DNA from: Adiantum capillus-veneris
Lineage: Eukaryota; Streptophyta; Polypodiopsida; Polypodiales; Pteridaceae
Length of the DNA stretch: 64,000 nucleotides
Direction of reading: 5' to 3'
NCBI GenBank assembly: GCA_014529385.2
Contig: CM043963.1
Coordinates: 74,777,912 to 74,841,911, forward strand
Numbering within the stretch: the stretch's first letter is position 1; every line of letters begins with the position of its first letter. The notes beneath the pieces are model-generated. The model ran no database searches. It was given only the letters and a program-made list of their open reading frames with translations, and was not told where the DNA came from. The translations under genes were made by a program, and so were the position numbers. Positions 1-9,413 of this stretch are shown piece after piece.

Positions 1-2090
1 AGTTAGAGCACTTTTAGTGAACTGCACTTGAAACAACACTCAAAACAGTCTCAGGACCAGAACACGGGAACATTGGCTTGTATCTTGGCCTCCCAAAGGT
101 ATTTTTAGCTCAAACTTGAGATTTGGAATTTCCTCAAGTATGTTTACAAGGTCACCAAGTCAAATACCCCCACTATGCTAAGGTACATGGATTGCGATCC
201 ATGTTCCGTTGTCAAATTTTTTTCTCCAAATTTTGATAGTATGTAGACAAGGTCATATACAAGCTCTATACAAATTTTCATCAAATTCTGAGGTTGAGGT
301 ACATGGATCGCGATCCATGTTCAACCACATTTGGACTTGAACTCTTAGGAGTTTGTTCCTGACTGTGTCCACAAGCTAAATCTCAAATCTTTTTGGATTT
401 GGACTTGTTTTGACATGTCAAATGGCCAACACTAGGTCTGCACTGCGGTTTTCTGTATGTCACTTGTTTTGCACCCTTTTGACCTAAATTTGCTCAATTT
501 TTTTCACAACTAGGCTTGGGGATATGTTCCCTAGAACGTTTCTTCTCTTGGTACCATCAGATTCAGCATGATTAGTAGGGCCTATGGTATCAATTTTTTT
601 GAACATGGACCTTTGGATTGAAAGCTAGGTCAATTCTGGCACTTTGTCAGAGTACTTGGCAGTTCAAGGATTTTGGTTTGGTTTTTGATATCCAAATTCA
701 GTTTTGAAAAGACCACTAGACTCCTTGTGATGTACTTAGCTATGGTTCAAATTTAGTATCAATTTGTGACAGAGGAACATGGATCGCGGTCCATGTACCT
801 CTGTGTCAGATGGTAATGAATCTTGACTCACAGCTTGCCCTTAGTCTCCTAATGCTAGCTATATGGTTTTTATGTGATTTGAATCACTTTAGGTCAATTC
901 ACAGGTTTATTTCGGGTTTTCACCTTGAATTGTTTTTGGCACTTTTGATGAGTTTTTTGGAATTTTTTGACAATGCTTCTTTGGGGACTCTGGTTCACAA
1001 TGGTCTCTACTACAAGCTGGGAAAGTTTCTGTGCAAAATATTCTCAGGGGTACATGGATCCCGATCCATGTTCCACCACTTTTGGATCTGAATTTTGTTG
1101 TGTTGATAGCTTGTGATGTTTTAGTTTGCTCCACAAAGAATTTTTGGATTTGGATTTGTTTTGCCCAACCAAAATTGACTTCTATAGTCTATTGTGGTGA
1201 TTTTGACAATGAGCTATTTTTAGCTCTTTTGACTACTTTTTGCAACCTTTTTGTATATAGTTCTTTTGGAAAAGTTGTTCCAAATGATACCAGCTTTCTA
1301 CTGTTCAAATCTCAGCCAAAATTTTTAATGAGGTACATGGATCGCGATCCATGTTTGACCTCATTTTGAGATGAAACTTGGTCATCTATTGGTCCATGTT
1401 ATGGTGATACTCTTCCCCAAATCTTTTTGAATTTGGACAACTTTTTCCCAGTCAAAACTGAGTTTTATGTCTATCTTGCGGTTTTTGGCTATCTGCCAAA
1501 ATTTTGGTTTTTTTATCAACTTTTTTCTTTTTTTTTCTATGCTCCCTTTTAGCAAAGTTGTTCCACTAGTTATCAGAGATGTACTTGTCAAATATAAGGC
1601 CCAAAATGTCAAAAGGTACATGGATCACGATCCTTGTTTGACGGCATTTTTTCATGAATTTTGTTCTATTGGTTCTCTATTCCCTGCAGAAGCCAAATCT
1701 CACCCCTTTTTGAATTTGGATCCCAAAAAGTTGAAAAATCCCAAATTTTGTGTCTAAAATGCCTATTGTGTTGTTTTTGCCCTTTTAGCCAATTTTGATG
1801 TGTTTTTTGAGTTTTTCTTTCAAGAAAACTTGATCTGAGCAATATCCCATTGATGCACATTGTAACTGGTCACTTTCCTACAAAATTAGTCTATGGGGTA
1901 CATGGATCCGATCCATGTTTCTCCACAAAATCTGACCAAACTTTCCAGATTGCTTCTAGAGAGTCTGTTGATGCCCTTGATCCAGAGGTCTCTACCATCA
2001 AATTTTTAAAATTTTATAGTTATCGTCATTTTGACCAAAATATGGTTTTCACCCTTGTTTCCCTCAATCTTTTAGCCCAATTTTGATGGT
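1..2090. repeat. Decayed tandem array, ~280-bp unit with palindromic core
   Basis: Seven copies of a 20-bp palindrome (consensus ACATGGATCGCGATCCATGT) lie at 185-204, 301-320, 777-796, 1052-1071, 1335-1354, 1618-1637 and 1900-1918 (the last is one base shorter). The last four intervals are 275, 283, 283 and 282 bp. Between palindromes the units also share weaker text, such as a TTTGGATTTGGA-like stretch about 90-110 bp after the core, so this is a diverged tandem repeat and not scattered palindromes. Short ORFs here are open by chance because the sequence is T-rich. The antisense LTR primer site just to the right suggests, as inference only, that the array lies inside a Tat/Athila-type element, a lineage known to carry internal tandem repeats. 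Confidence 0.8.
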
Positions 2091-2421
2091 GGAAATTTCT
2101 ACTTACCCTACTCCTAAGTACTGAAAATAAACTTGAAACAAAAACGAACAAAACGATACAAAATAAAGTCAAAATGGGAAACAAAACAGCACTCTGAAAG
2201 CATAGAGAAAATTGAAGAATGAAATGATTTTGGCTATCTCACTCACAACCCTCTTTACCTCTCAAGAATATATCTAGCAAGTCCTCGACTTCTAGACTCT
2301 ACCAAGCACGAAACCCCGTGTCTAGCTGCTTCACTGCTAAAGTGTAAATGGAATGGAAGGTAAATCTTCAAAAAAGAACACTCTAACTACGCACTAGGTC
2401 ACTCACCATCTAAGGATCATA
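2091..2421 (-). other. Non-coding stretch, possible antisense element leader
   Basis: No convincing coding frame is seen. The stretch lies between the palindromic array and an antisense primer-binding site. If that site is real, this would be the 5' untranslated leader of the minus-strand gypsy element, read right to left. Confidence 0.3.
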
Positions 2422-2442
2422 TCCCCGTCGGCAACGGTGCCA
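2422..2442 (-). other. Antisense primer-binding site, tRNA-Asp type
   Basis: The plus strand reads TCCCCGTCGGCAACGGTGCC followed by A. It matches the 3' end of plant tRNA-Asp (TCCCCGGCAACGGCGCCA), the usual primer of Athila/Tat gypsy elements, except for a 3-nt insertion and one C-to-T change. On the minus strand it starts TGGCACCGTTGCCG. The orientation implies a minus-strand element with its 5' LTR immediately to the right (TGTTAGC begins at 2444). Confidence 0.6.
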
Positions 2443-2720
2443 ATGTTAGCAAGTTGCCAGGACGGACGTCAGTAGCATAGCTATTGGGCAGTAACATAAT
2501 GTCAATACTCAAGGAAGTGACTCGAATGGGGCACTTAGACTCTTTGAGATCGTCAATCTCAAGAAGTGAACCTTAACAAGCAAACACACCAACTCAACAA
2601 GCAAACCAACACTCAATGATCAGGGAAATCTGCCTATGTCCTTTCTCACAGATCTAGCTCATCACGCCATTTTGGCACTCGAACGGACTCTCAAAATGCA
2701 ACAAAACTTTAGGAGGAGGT

Positions 2721-2769
2721 CTAGGACACCTAGGGGCACTATCCCCTAGGACACCTAGGGGCACTATCG
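2721..2769. repeat. 25-bp tandem duplication
   Basis: Two adjacent copies of CTAGGACACCTAGGGGCACT plus 4-5 bases, at 2721-2745 and 2746-2769, are almost identical. The unit contains the short palindrome CCTAGG. Confidence 0.85.
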
Positions 2770-3164
2770 TACCAAGTTTGGTTGCAATTTGACAAGGTAC
2801 CAAAATCACGATCCATCATGAAAAAAGTCATAAGATTGCAACAGATCGGTCCAAAAAGGTCGTCCTATGGTCTAGGAACACTCTCCTATGGTCAAAATGA
2901 CTAAAAACATTGATGTAAGCACTCAAATATGCAATTAAGGATCACAGATGCGTAGTCGTAAACCACAAAAAAACTGACAATGCTTACACTTAAATGAAAT
3001 AGCAAAGAGAGAGGGGCACAATGCAAGTTTTGGAATTGAAAACTGATTACCCAATTGTTAAGAAAGTTGATTACAAGTTGGAGCAGCTTCGTAGCTTGAG
3101 TGTATAGTTTCAGAGCTCCGTTCCTTCTCTAAAGATAAGCCTCCTTTCACATTAAGGTTATTGA

Positions 3165-3173
3165 CATTTATAG
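3165..3173 (-). promoter_or_regulatory. TATA-like box in antisense LTR
   Basis: CTATAAATG on the minus strand, about 720 bp from the antisense primer site. Its placement fits an LTR promoter reading leftwards. Nothing else confirms activity. Confidence 0.3.
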
Positions 3174-3190
3174 CTAGGGCATTCTAAATG

Positions 3191-3741
3191 GCTAGTGGCC
3201 GGTTCACATGGATCTTTACAATTGTCATGAAAGAACTACACGGCAAAATAATAGACTACAAATGTGGTGTCTGGCTACATGTCCGACCAGGTGGACACCC
3301 ATTCGATCAATCCTCAAACACATATATAGACCTTGTACATTCACTTTGGCACCAATTTGCAATCATATGTACATACCTACATCTTCGGCATGACAAAGAT
3401 AGAATTTGCTACAGTGTTTTTTGCATTTCAACTATCGTATCAGCATTTCTACTTGCTAGTAAGGGGTGGAACAAGTCTGACAAGCATTTTTTGATGTTAT
3501 CATATTATGATCTCTCTCATCAACCTCAAGGGGTTCCAAAAATAAAAGCATGAAGGCCAAACTAGCAGAGCTACCACCGTACAACTAGAAGAACAGTCTT
3601 TCAAGGAGGCTAATGTTACTTGGCTAGCCAAAGACTAGTTAGAGCACCATCACATCACTCTACCATGGGAATTTTCAAAAGTGATCAAGGGGAAAATGTA
3701 GAAGATCAAATGTTCCAAAACAAGCCACAGACCTAGCAAAA
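3191..3741. other. Stretch without recognised features
   Basis: A 121-codon ORF at 3188-3553 has no motif I recognise and looks fortuitous. A purine tract followed by ATGTAGAAG near 3690 loosely resembles a polypurine tract and LTR start, but no partner LTR was found. Confidence 0.3.
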
Positions 3742-4436
3742 GTGTGCATGTGTATGCATCGATACCGCACAGTGTAGCTAGGCTTGGTGATTAGCTCACA
3801 GATGTATGCTCTAGGACGGCGTGTGTGCAAGTGATCTTCAGACCGAACAAATCATAACTTCTTGGAGAATTTTTGGGCTGATTCTTGATGCGCTACAGTT
3901 GGTAGTGTGGGGCTAAATTACGGACTATTTTTGGCCATGCAAGAGGGCTGAGAATTTTGTAATTTTGGGCTGAATTTCAGGGCTGATTTGGTGAAGATTA
4001 TGCACATGGTTATGGTCGTCATGAATGCGTCTTGTAAGTAGTGCGTTTGATTGCAGTGTGATACTAGAGCAGGCGAGGCTTGTATTGACATTGCGGGAGC
4101 TCTATTTTGGAGGTGTCTCACACGTTTTACATTGTGTTTCTAGCCATATTTGTAGACAGTTTCCAGGTGTTGTTGGTGAGGTGGTTTTGCTATCTAGCTT
4201 GCTACTTGTGCTCATGGTAGAGACAAGTGATCGATCAGATTGTGACGTCCCACAGATGCACGTGTTTGATGGGTCAGACTTTGTGGCATGGAGAGATTGT
4301 ATGCTTGATGCACTGACACAGCGAGGGTTGCATCGACCATTGAGTGGTGATGCAGGTAGACCTTCAAGCATGTCTGACAATCAGTGGCAGGAGCTAGAGG
4401 AGATGGCACTATCTACACTCTCTTTGATGGAAAATC
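3742..4436 (+). repeat. Left copy of 0.69-kb direct duplication
   Basis: This segment is nearly identical to 5430-6116 (offset ~1.68-1.69 kb, a few small indels). Both start in TGTATGCATC, run through the leader and the first ~75 codons of gag, and diverge after CTCTTTG at 4436 and 6116. The left copy then enters unrelated sequence, so its gag is cut short. Confidence 0.9.
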
Positions 4437-4471
4437 AACAATTTTTGACATTCTATCCATGGGGGAAGTAG
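4214..4471 (+). pseudogene. Truncated copia gag, left copy
   Basis: ATG at 4214 matches the gag start of the right copy (5898). The readable part includes FDGSDFVAWRDCMLDAL, the YxxW-like core of copia gag (UBN2-type), and ends with ELEEMALSTLSL before unrelated sequence gives a stop at 4469-4471. Only the N-terminal quarter of a normal gag remains, so it is a broken duplicate. Confidence 0.6.
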
Positions 4472-5429
4472 AAATTTCTGCTCTGCAACTTTTTGCGTCT
4501 CACGTGCTAGGGCTAATTCTGCACAGTCTGGAAGATATCTCAGAAATATACGATGTAAGTCTATTATGGAGCTAGCTGATAGGTGGTAGTGGTTGAGAGT
4601 TTCTCCCACTTTGGCATCTTGGATGCAGGTTATGGTTGCAGATAAGAACATGTATGGTTGCATTCTAGCACAGGTGTAGCTATGAGCAAGTGTTGCTGCG
4701 TGAGAAGCTACGCTCCGAGAGTGAGCCTTGTGGCCTTTGCAGTCTCTATGATCATTGCGGCGTTGTGCAATTGCCAGGCAACTTGATTTGAGTTTTGACT
4801 TGCGTTTTCTCACAGGTAAGAGATTCACAGATTCGATTCAGGAGAGCCAGAGAGAAATACAGAGACGGATTCTCTTTGGGCTGATGCATTTGAGGCTATG
4901 TGAGCCGTGGGTTATGCATCGGTGGATGCTACTCACACAGGATACAGGTACTCTTGTTGCAGGTAGAGATCTCTCAGAGATCTGAGACAGCAGGTTGCTT
5001 CATGTACGCTGCATGTGGGAGCTTTATGCTTGTTTGAGCATGTTTTCTCTCTTGGATAGGTTTCTTCCGATTTCCAGGATCTTGGATGGATTCTCTCAGA
5101 AGTTTCTGCATTCTTCTCTGAGTAGATTTTGTGCCGCTCAAGGCTGAGGCACATGTATCTGACATGTATGGTCATATGAGGTGATTTACATGAGAGCTTA
5201 CTTGACTCAGGTTTGTGGAGATTTGAGCATGCAGTGAGTGTGGATGATATGCATTTGGTAGCTCTTGTTGTGAGCTTGGTGTTCACTTTATGGTTATTTG
5301 GGTTTATAGCCAGCTGAAACTCTGGCAAAATTTTTCGAAGAGTTTTATGCACGTCATTTATGCAATCTAGGTAGAGATTGCGGGTTGCACTTAGCATTTG
5401 CGTGCGGTGTTCTGTGCAGGTTGGAGATT
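4437..5429. other. 1-kb spacer between duplicated segments
   Basis: This sequence separates the two duplicated segments and is present once. A 174-codon minus-strand ORF (4933-5457) crosses the duplication boundary and shows no motif I recognise. I see no LTR or primer site that would make this a solo LTR. Confidence 0.4.
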
Positions 5430-6116
5430 TGTGCGTGTGTATGCATCGGTACCGCACAGTGTGGGCTTGGTGATTAGCTCACAAATGTATGCTCTATGAC
5501 GGCGTGTGTGCAGGTGATCTTCAGACCGAACAAATCATAACTTCTTGGAGAAGTTTTGGGCTGATTCTTGATGCGCTACGGTTGGTAGTGTGGGGTTGAA
5601 TTACGGACTATTTTTGGCCATGCAAGAGGGCTGAGAATTTTGTAATTTTCGGCTGAATTTCAGGGCTGATTCGGTGAAGATTATGCACATGGTTATGGTC
5701 GTCATGAATGCATCTTGTAAGTAGTGCGTTTGATTGCAGTGTGATACTAGAGTAGGCGAGGCTTGTATTGACATTGCGGGAGCTCTATTTTGGAGTGTGT
5801 CTCACAGGTTTTAGATTGTGTTTCTAGCCATATTTGTAGACAGTTTCCAGGTGTTGTTGGTGAGGTGGTTTTGCTATCTAGCTTGCTACTTGTGCTCATG
5901 GCAGAGACAGGTGATCGATCAGATTGTGACCTCTCACAGATGCGCGTGTTTGATGGGTCAAACTTTGCAGCATGGAGAGATTGTATGCTTGATGCACTGA
6001 CACAGCGAGGGTTGCATCGACCATTGAGCGTTGATGCAGGTAGACCTTCAAAGATGTCTGACGAGGATCAGTTGTTGCAGGAGCTAGAGGAGATGGCACT
6101 ATCTACGCTCTCTTTG
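5430..6116 (+). repeat. Right copy of 0.69-kb direct duplication
   Basis: Partner of 3742-4436. Beyond 6116 this copy continues into the rest of gag, so it is the one joined to the element body. Confidence 0.9.
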
Positions 6117-6330
6117 CACCTTGCGGAATCTGTATATGCTCTTGTTATGTATGACACTACTTCGAGAGCACTTTGGTGCAAATTACATGATATGTATGAT
6201 AGATCTGAGTCATCAACGACTCGTGTGAGACATGTACATTCACGAGTACGCCGCAACAGGTGACATGTTGGTATTGTGGTCATTCTGGACTTGCTAGACG
6301 GCGCTGTTTTCGTCGTATGTGACATCGTAG
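5898..6330 (+). pseudogene. Copia gag with degenerate zinc knuckle
   Basis: The start chosen is ATG 5898, the first Met of conserved gag text. A copia gag N-terminus follows (FDGSNFAAWRDCMLDALTQR) and then LAESVYALV and LWCKLHDMYDRSE, typical of the UBN2 gag region. It jumps straight to a knuckle-like CWYCGHSGLARRRC after a frame change near 6255. The expected His of CX2CX4HX4C is Leu, and the usual ~100 residues between core and knuckle are missing, so gag is internally shortened. Known gag packages element RNA in particles; this copy is unlikely to work unaided. Confidence 0.6.
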
Positions 6331-6461
6331 GAGACATGGCAGTCTCAAAGATGTATGTAGTGATGCCATGGACTCAGTTGCTTTGACAGTTGAGGCAGAT
6401 GTAGTGTCGGAGTATACTAGTGACGGGGATGTCACTTTTACCTTGAGCTATGCATGAGAAG

Positions 6462-6840
6462 CTATACATGTGGATAGTGCACTCCCTTCGCAGTGCTTGC
6501 TAGACGCAGATGCTATGTTTCATGTCACGTCGCATCGTGAATGGTTTTGTAGCTATTCTAGCCGGATTCTTGGCAGTGTACGTTTGACCGAGGGATCGGT
6601 GCATGCGATAGCAGGTGCAGGAGATGTGAGACTGTCATTACCGATTGGCGCATCTTACTTGTTATGACATGTGCACTATGTACCAGATTTGACAATGATT
6701 TTGATCTCGATTGGTCAGCTTAGAGATTGTGGATGTTATATTTTGCTTCGGGAGCGAGATTTTGTGATGCATTTGGGTTTGCTAGTGATTGCGAGAGGTG
6801 GCAGGAGTGGTCCAAGTTACCCATTGCATGTGGATCACGG
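6462..6840 (+). pseudogene. Copia protease-like segment with lost active site
   Basis: CLLDADAMFHVTSHREWF aligns by eye with the copia protease start (W-L-L-D-S-G-A-T-x-H-V-T). The D-S-G triad reads D-A-D, so activity should be lost. Downstream text resembling VHYVPDLTMILISIGQLRD is the conserved strand region before the GAG-pre-integrase domain. A stop at 6665-6667 splits the frame. Confidence 0.55.
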
Positions 6841-7438
6841 GAGAGACGGTGTTGTCTCTGTGATCATGCAGCCAGGTAGACATCGAGAGAGCAGGCGAGT
6901 CTCTTTTGCTTGTGGGTTACAGGATGCTTTGTATGGAGTGCAGAGCAGTGACCTTGTTGTGCAGGTTGCATCTACGGATGCAGAGGTAGAGCGGGATAGC
7001 TCTAGTGAGTCACAGCAGGATGAGTCATCAGAGGTGATGACAGAGATGACTCACATGGATGCTGAGATGTCGGCTATTGTGGAGTCATTTCTTGATATGC
7101 TTATGCCAGAGCTTGATGCAGATTCAGGACAGATGGATACTCTTGGTACACATGTGATATGTGGTGGGCACGAGGAGTCACTCCACAGCTTGGAGTCAGA
7201 GTGCCATGGTCTCTATGATAGGGGACAGGATTGCCATGAGTTGAGTTCTAAGTTGGAGGTGGTAGAGGTTTCCAGGGTTGCATCAACGTTCGGTGTCCTC
7301 ATGTACGAGATGCCGATCTCAAGGCCCGACATAGTAGCTGTAGTGGGAGCATTTGCAGCAGGGTTGATTAGTTGTTCGATGACTGATCTCGGCATAGAGC
7401 ATAGGGGAGGTTTGCAGGTATTGGATCGATACTTGTAG
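6671..7438 (+). CDS. 255-codon ORF: protease tail, acidic spacer, RT/RNase H-junction remnant
   Basis: Residues 1-60 continue the protease-like region. Residues ~85-200 are acidic and rich in D, E, S, M and H with no recognised fold. Residues ~208-255 contain FGVLMYEMPISRPDIV and end GGLQVLDRYL, which resembles the copia segment between RT and RNase H (S-L-M-Y-A-M-V-x-T-R-P-D-I and A-V-K-W-I-L-R-Y-L). The RT active-site block, integrase and RNase H are missing. Either this is plain deletion, or the open 255-codon frame has been kept as a new protein; the long open frame amid decayed neighbours mildly favours the second. Confidence 0.5.
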   Translation: MHYVPDLTMILISIGQLRDCGCYILLRERDFVMHLGLLVIARGGRSGPSYPLHVDHGRDGVVSVIMQPGRHRESRRVSFACGLQDALYGVQSSDLVVQVASTDAEVERDSSSESQQDESSEVMTEMTHMDAEMSAIVESFLDMLMPELDADSGQMDTLGTHVICGGHEESLHSLESECHGLYDRGQDCHELSSKLEVVEVSRVASTFGVLMYEMPISRPDIVAVVGAFAAGLISCSMTDLGIEHRGGLQVLDRYL

Positions 7439-7631
7439 GAGTGCATGAGCTCTTGTAGACTCTTTGTAGAGCTTGGAGCTAGCTCTGTGTGGCTTCCACA
7501 GTGGGATGTTTGTCTATCAGTAGAGCCGGATGCACTAGCTCATCGAGAGTCAGTGGGCATAGGTTGAGAGAAACTCTCACCTTCTATTAGTTGTACACTA
7601 GTAGATCTTGCTTAAAGGCACATTGGCCTTT

Positions 7632-7641
7632 AAGTGGGAGG
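7632..7641 (+). other. Copia polypurine tract
   Basis: AAGTGGGAGG, then T and TGTTGGGG. This is the classic copia second-strand primer directly before an LTR, and the same text with one change occurs at 38,658-38,667. Confidence 0.7.
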
Positions 7642-7642
7642 T

Positions 7643-7831
7643 TGTTGGGGTTAAGGCCTATGTGCCTTGACCGGTCGTCCAGGTCATGGGAGCCCGCCCA
7701 TTGTTACCCTATACGTATAGTGAGTATACTATATAGGGGGAGCTTCCACTTCACAGTCTCCCCACCCACATCGTGTGTGTGTCTCCTTCTCTCTCTCACT
7801 CTCCATCTGTGGTGCTCCTCAATCCCCTTCA
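7643..7831 (+). repeat. Candidate 3' LTR of compact copia element
   Basis: It starts TGTTGGGG after the polypurine tract and may end at CCCCTTCA (7831), giving TG...CA ends and ~189 bp. The last ~95 bp recur in direct orientation at 8368-8473. No 5' partner was found. Confidence 0.5.
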
Positions 7832-7950
7832 ATCATTTCCATCAGGCGACCTGGAGTTTTACCCCCCTTTCGAAGCTGTTTATGCCCTCAAAATTTCGTT
7901 CTGAGCACTACATCAGAAGATAGGTTTCAGCCGCAAAGAAACATGTCTTG

Positions 7951-8176
7951 TATAGATTTGAGTGGAGCAAGGAGAAGACGTTCAGGCAGAAAACGTGGGC
8001 AGCCGATTTTTCAGATCGCTTTTAGTGTTGATTAGCAAATTTTCTTCCCACGCGGACAAAATGTCAAAAACTGTTGATTTGCAGAAAATTTGCTAATCAG
8101 CACTAAAAACGACCTGCAAAATCGGTTGCCCACGTTTTCTGCCTGAACGTCTTCTCCTTGCTCCACTCAAATCTAT
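7951..8176. repeat. Near-perfect foldback, ~94-bp arms
   Basis: Arms 7951-8044 and 8084-8176 are reverse complements with about five mismatches, separated by a ~39-bp loop. A transcript would form a long hairpin; two of the five mismatches would be G-U pairs. No coding frame uses it convincingly. It could be a recent inverted duplication, a foldback/MITE-like element, or a small-RNA precursor. Confidence 0.9.
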
Positions 8177-8353
8177 AAATCCAACCTTCCAAAGCTTCTT
8201 TGAAAAGGCGGAGAAACGGCGACCTCACGCCGACTCTCTCTCAAGCTCCTACAAAGCTCACGCTCATAGATCTAATCTCCAAGCTTCCATGGCCACAAGC
8301 TCCGTCTCCGTTGTCGTCGTGACTGTGCACACACGCGCTCCCTCCGCACCAAC

Positions 8354-8367
8354 GCTCTAATACCAAT
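8354..8367 (-). other. Antisense iMet-type primer-binding site
   Basis: GCTCTAATACCAAT on the plus strand, i.e. ATTGGTATTAGAGC on the minus strand. It differs by one base from the common TTGGTATCAGAGC. It abuts TGAAGGGG at 8368, as a primer site abuts an LTR end. Confidence 0.5.
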
Positions 8368-8473
8368 TGAAGGGGATTGGGGAGCTGCGACTTCATAGTC
8401 TCCCCACCCACATCGTGTGTCTGTCTCCTTCTCTCTCTCACTCTCCATCTGTGGTGCTCCCCGATCCCCTTCA
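8368..8473 (-). repeat. Short LTR-like segment with inverted ends
   Basis: This 106-bp segment begins TGAAGGGGATTGGGGAGC and ends GCTCCCCGATCCCCTTCA, so its ends are an 18-bp inverted repeat with one mismatch. The right ~80 bp repeat 7755-7831 directly. With the antisense primer site on its left it resembles the 5' LTR of a small minus-strand TRIM-like element whose other LTR would be near 7736-7831. The competing reading is a fragment of the copia LTR. Confidence 0.5.
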
Positions 8474-8474
8474 A

Positions 8475-8858
8475 AAAGAAGATACAGACAGACCACTGTG
8501 GGAAAAGCTGGGACTTATAGATTATATCCAGCTGGAACCATGCGACGTCGACTACCGAAGAGCGTATCAGCTGATGCATAGCATCAATGAAGATGGTCAA
8601 GCCACCATATCACGTCTTAACAACACCCCAGTGGATATGAACATTATAGAAGAGAAAATGGCTGATGCCTTGAAGCTACCCAAGGGTGGAAAGACAATGA
8701 TAGACTGCCCATTGGAAACTACGCCAATTTTCACTCACAAATCAGTATCTTTGCAGATCTTCAATAGAGGGAAATGGAGTGGGCACTTCGGCTCTATCAC
8801 CAACATGTTCATTTCGCCGCAAAAAGGCCACCTTGCTACACTTGCCCTAATCATGTAG
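8475..8858 (+). CDS. Unrecognised ORF, retroelement-like context
   Basis: An open reading of ~128 codons follows the LTR-like segment. It contains PLWEKLGLIDYIQLEPCDVD and IDCPLETTPIFTHKS. The composition is that of a real protein (W, C and D mixed, no low complexity), but I cannot assign a family. Downstream frames (8868-9180) continue as broken protein-like text, so this is probably part of a decayed gag-like polyprotein. Confidence 0.3.
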   Translation, partial: KEDTDRPLWEKLGLIDYIQLEPCDVDYRRAYQLMHSINEDGQATISRLNNTPVDMNIIEEKMADALKLPKGGKTMIDCPLETTPIFTHKSVSLQIFNRGKWSGHFGSITNMFISPQKGHLATLALIM

Positions 8859-9188
8859 TGTCATCTTCTTTTACACAAGCAGGGAAGAAAGAGGTATAGA
8901 CTGATGTTAATCATGCCCAATACACCCATACTACTCTAAAACATGTCAAGAAGCCAAAGGAAATATCATTTTTGGGGGATCCAGAAGCACTTACCGAATA
9001 ACATATTATGTTTTAGGCCAAGCAGATCATCTACCACCCACCTCTAAGCAAAATATGTGGCTAGCGGGCAAGATGGATCTAGAAGAAGAAGAGGTATTTC
9101 CTAGAGAACCACAATTTCTTCAGGATTTCAACGAAGACTTGTCAAAGTCTCTAAAGCAAAACCCGAGGAGAAAACAACCACAGCATCT

Positions 9189-9413
9189 ATGGCACATCAA
9201 AGAGACAAAGAGCTAGAAGATGAAGATGAGGACCCTCTAGAGAAAAGATCTAGGGAAAAGGGAAAGGCCAAAGTAAAAGAGTCAGATAGCAAAAAATGGC
9301 CACAACCCACAATCACAGTCGAAGAGCCGACACAAAGAGAAGCCGGAATAGAAAGGGAAGTAGCGGCTTTTGAGATTGAAAGAGGGTTTAAGGGAGATTT
9401 TGAGGAAAAGTGA
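9189..9413 (+). CDS. Charged 74-codon ORF, likely gag/linker remnant
   Basis: It is rich in E, K, D and R (KELEDEDEDPLEKRSREKGK), probably disordered or coiled. Similar acidic text continues in another frame to about 9680. Charged linkers of this sort are common between gag and pol in gypsy elements, but no diagnostic motif is present. Confidence 0.25.
   Translation: MAHQRDKELEDEDEDPLEKRSREKGKAKVKESDSKKWPQPTITVEEPTQREAGIEREVAAFEIERGFKGDFEEK

Larger units (their letters stand above)
2444..3190 (-). mobile_element. Antisense LTR of a Tat/Athila-like gypsy element (far end unresolved)
   Basis: The LTR is inferred from the adjacent antisense primer site. Its inner boundary on the plus strand is TG at 2444, which is the CA end on the minus strand. 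A minus-strand TATA-like box (CTATAAATG) lies at 3165-3173, as expected inside an LTR promoter. The outer boundary was not found, so 3190 is only a lower limit. There is no coding content. A short 25-bp duplication lies inside at 2721-2769. Confidence 0.4.
3742..7831 (+). mobile_element. Compact, probably non-autonomous Ty1/copia element
   Basis: Read in order, the element has a duplicated leader plus gag start (3742-4436 and 5430-6116), copia gag and a degenerate zinc knuckle, a protease-like segment, an acidic segment, and a short piece resembling the RT/RNase H junction. A copia-type polypurine tract (AAGTGGGAG, 7632-7640) and an LTR from 7643 follow. Integrase and the RT catalytic core are absent, so it could move only in trans. 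Its 3' terminus (TTGGCCTT, then AAGTGGGAG, then TTNTTGGG) matches that of the copia element ending near 38,668, suggesting a common lineage. No 5' LTR was recognised. Confidence 0.6.

Noticed and set aside
1-2090. CRISPR-like regular palindromic repeats
   Set aside because: Spacing is ~280 bp, flanking units are themselves repeated and the context is a plant retroelement; CRISPR arrays have 20-50 bp repeats with ~30-40 bp unique spacers.
2422-2442. tRNA gene
   Set aside because: Only the 3' end of tRNA-Asp is matched; there is no cloverleaf. It is better read as a primer-binding site.
3188-3553. 121-codon plus-strand ORF as a host gene
   Set aside because: No motif, no neighbouring exons and it overlaps the likely antisense LTR; a real gene cannot be supported.
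4933-5457. 174-codon minus-strand ORF
   Set aside because: It crosses the duplication boundary, has no recognisable motif and no splice or promoter context. It is probably a chance open frame opposite decayed sequence.
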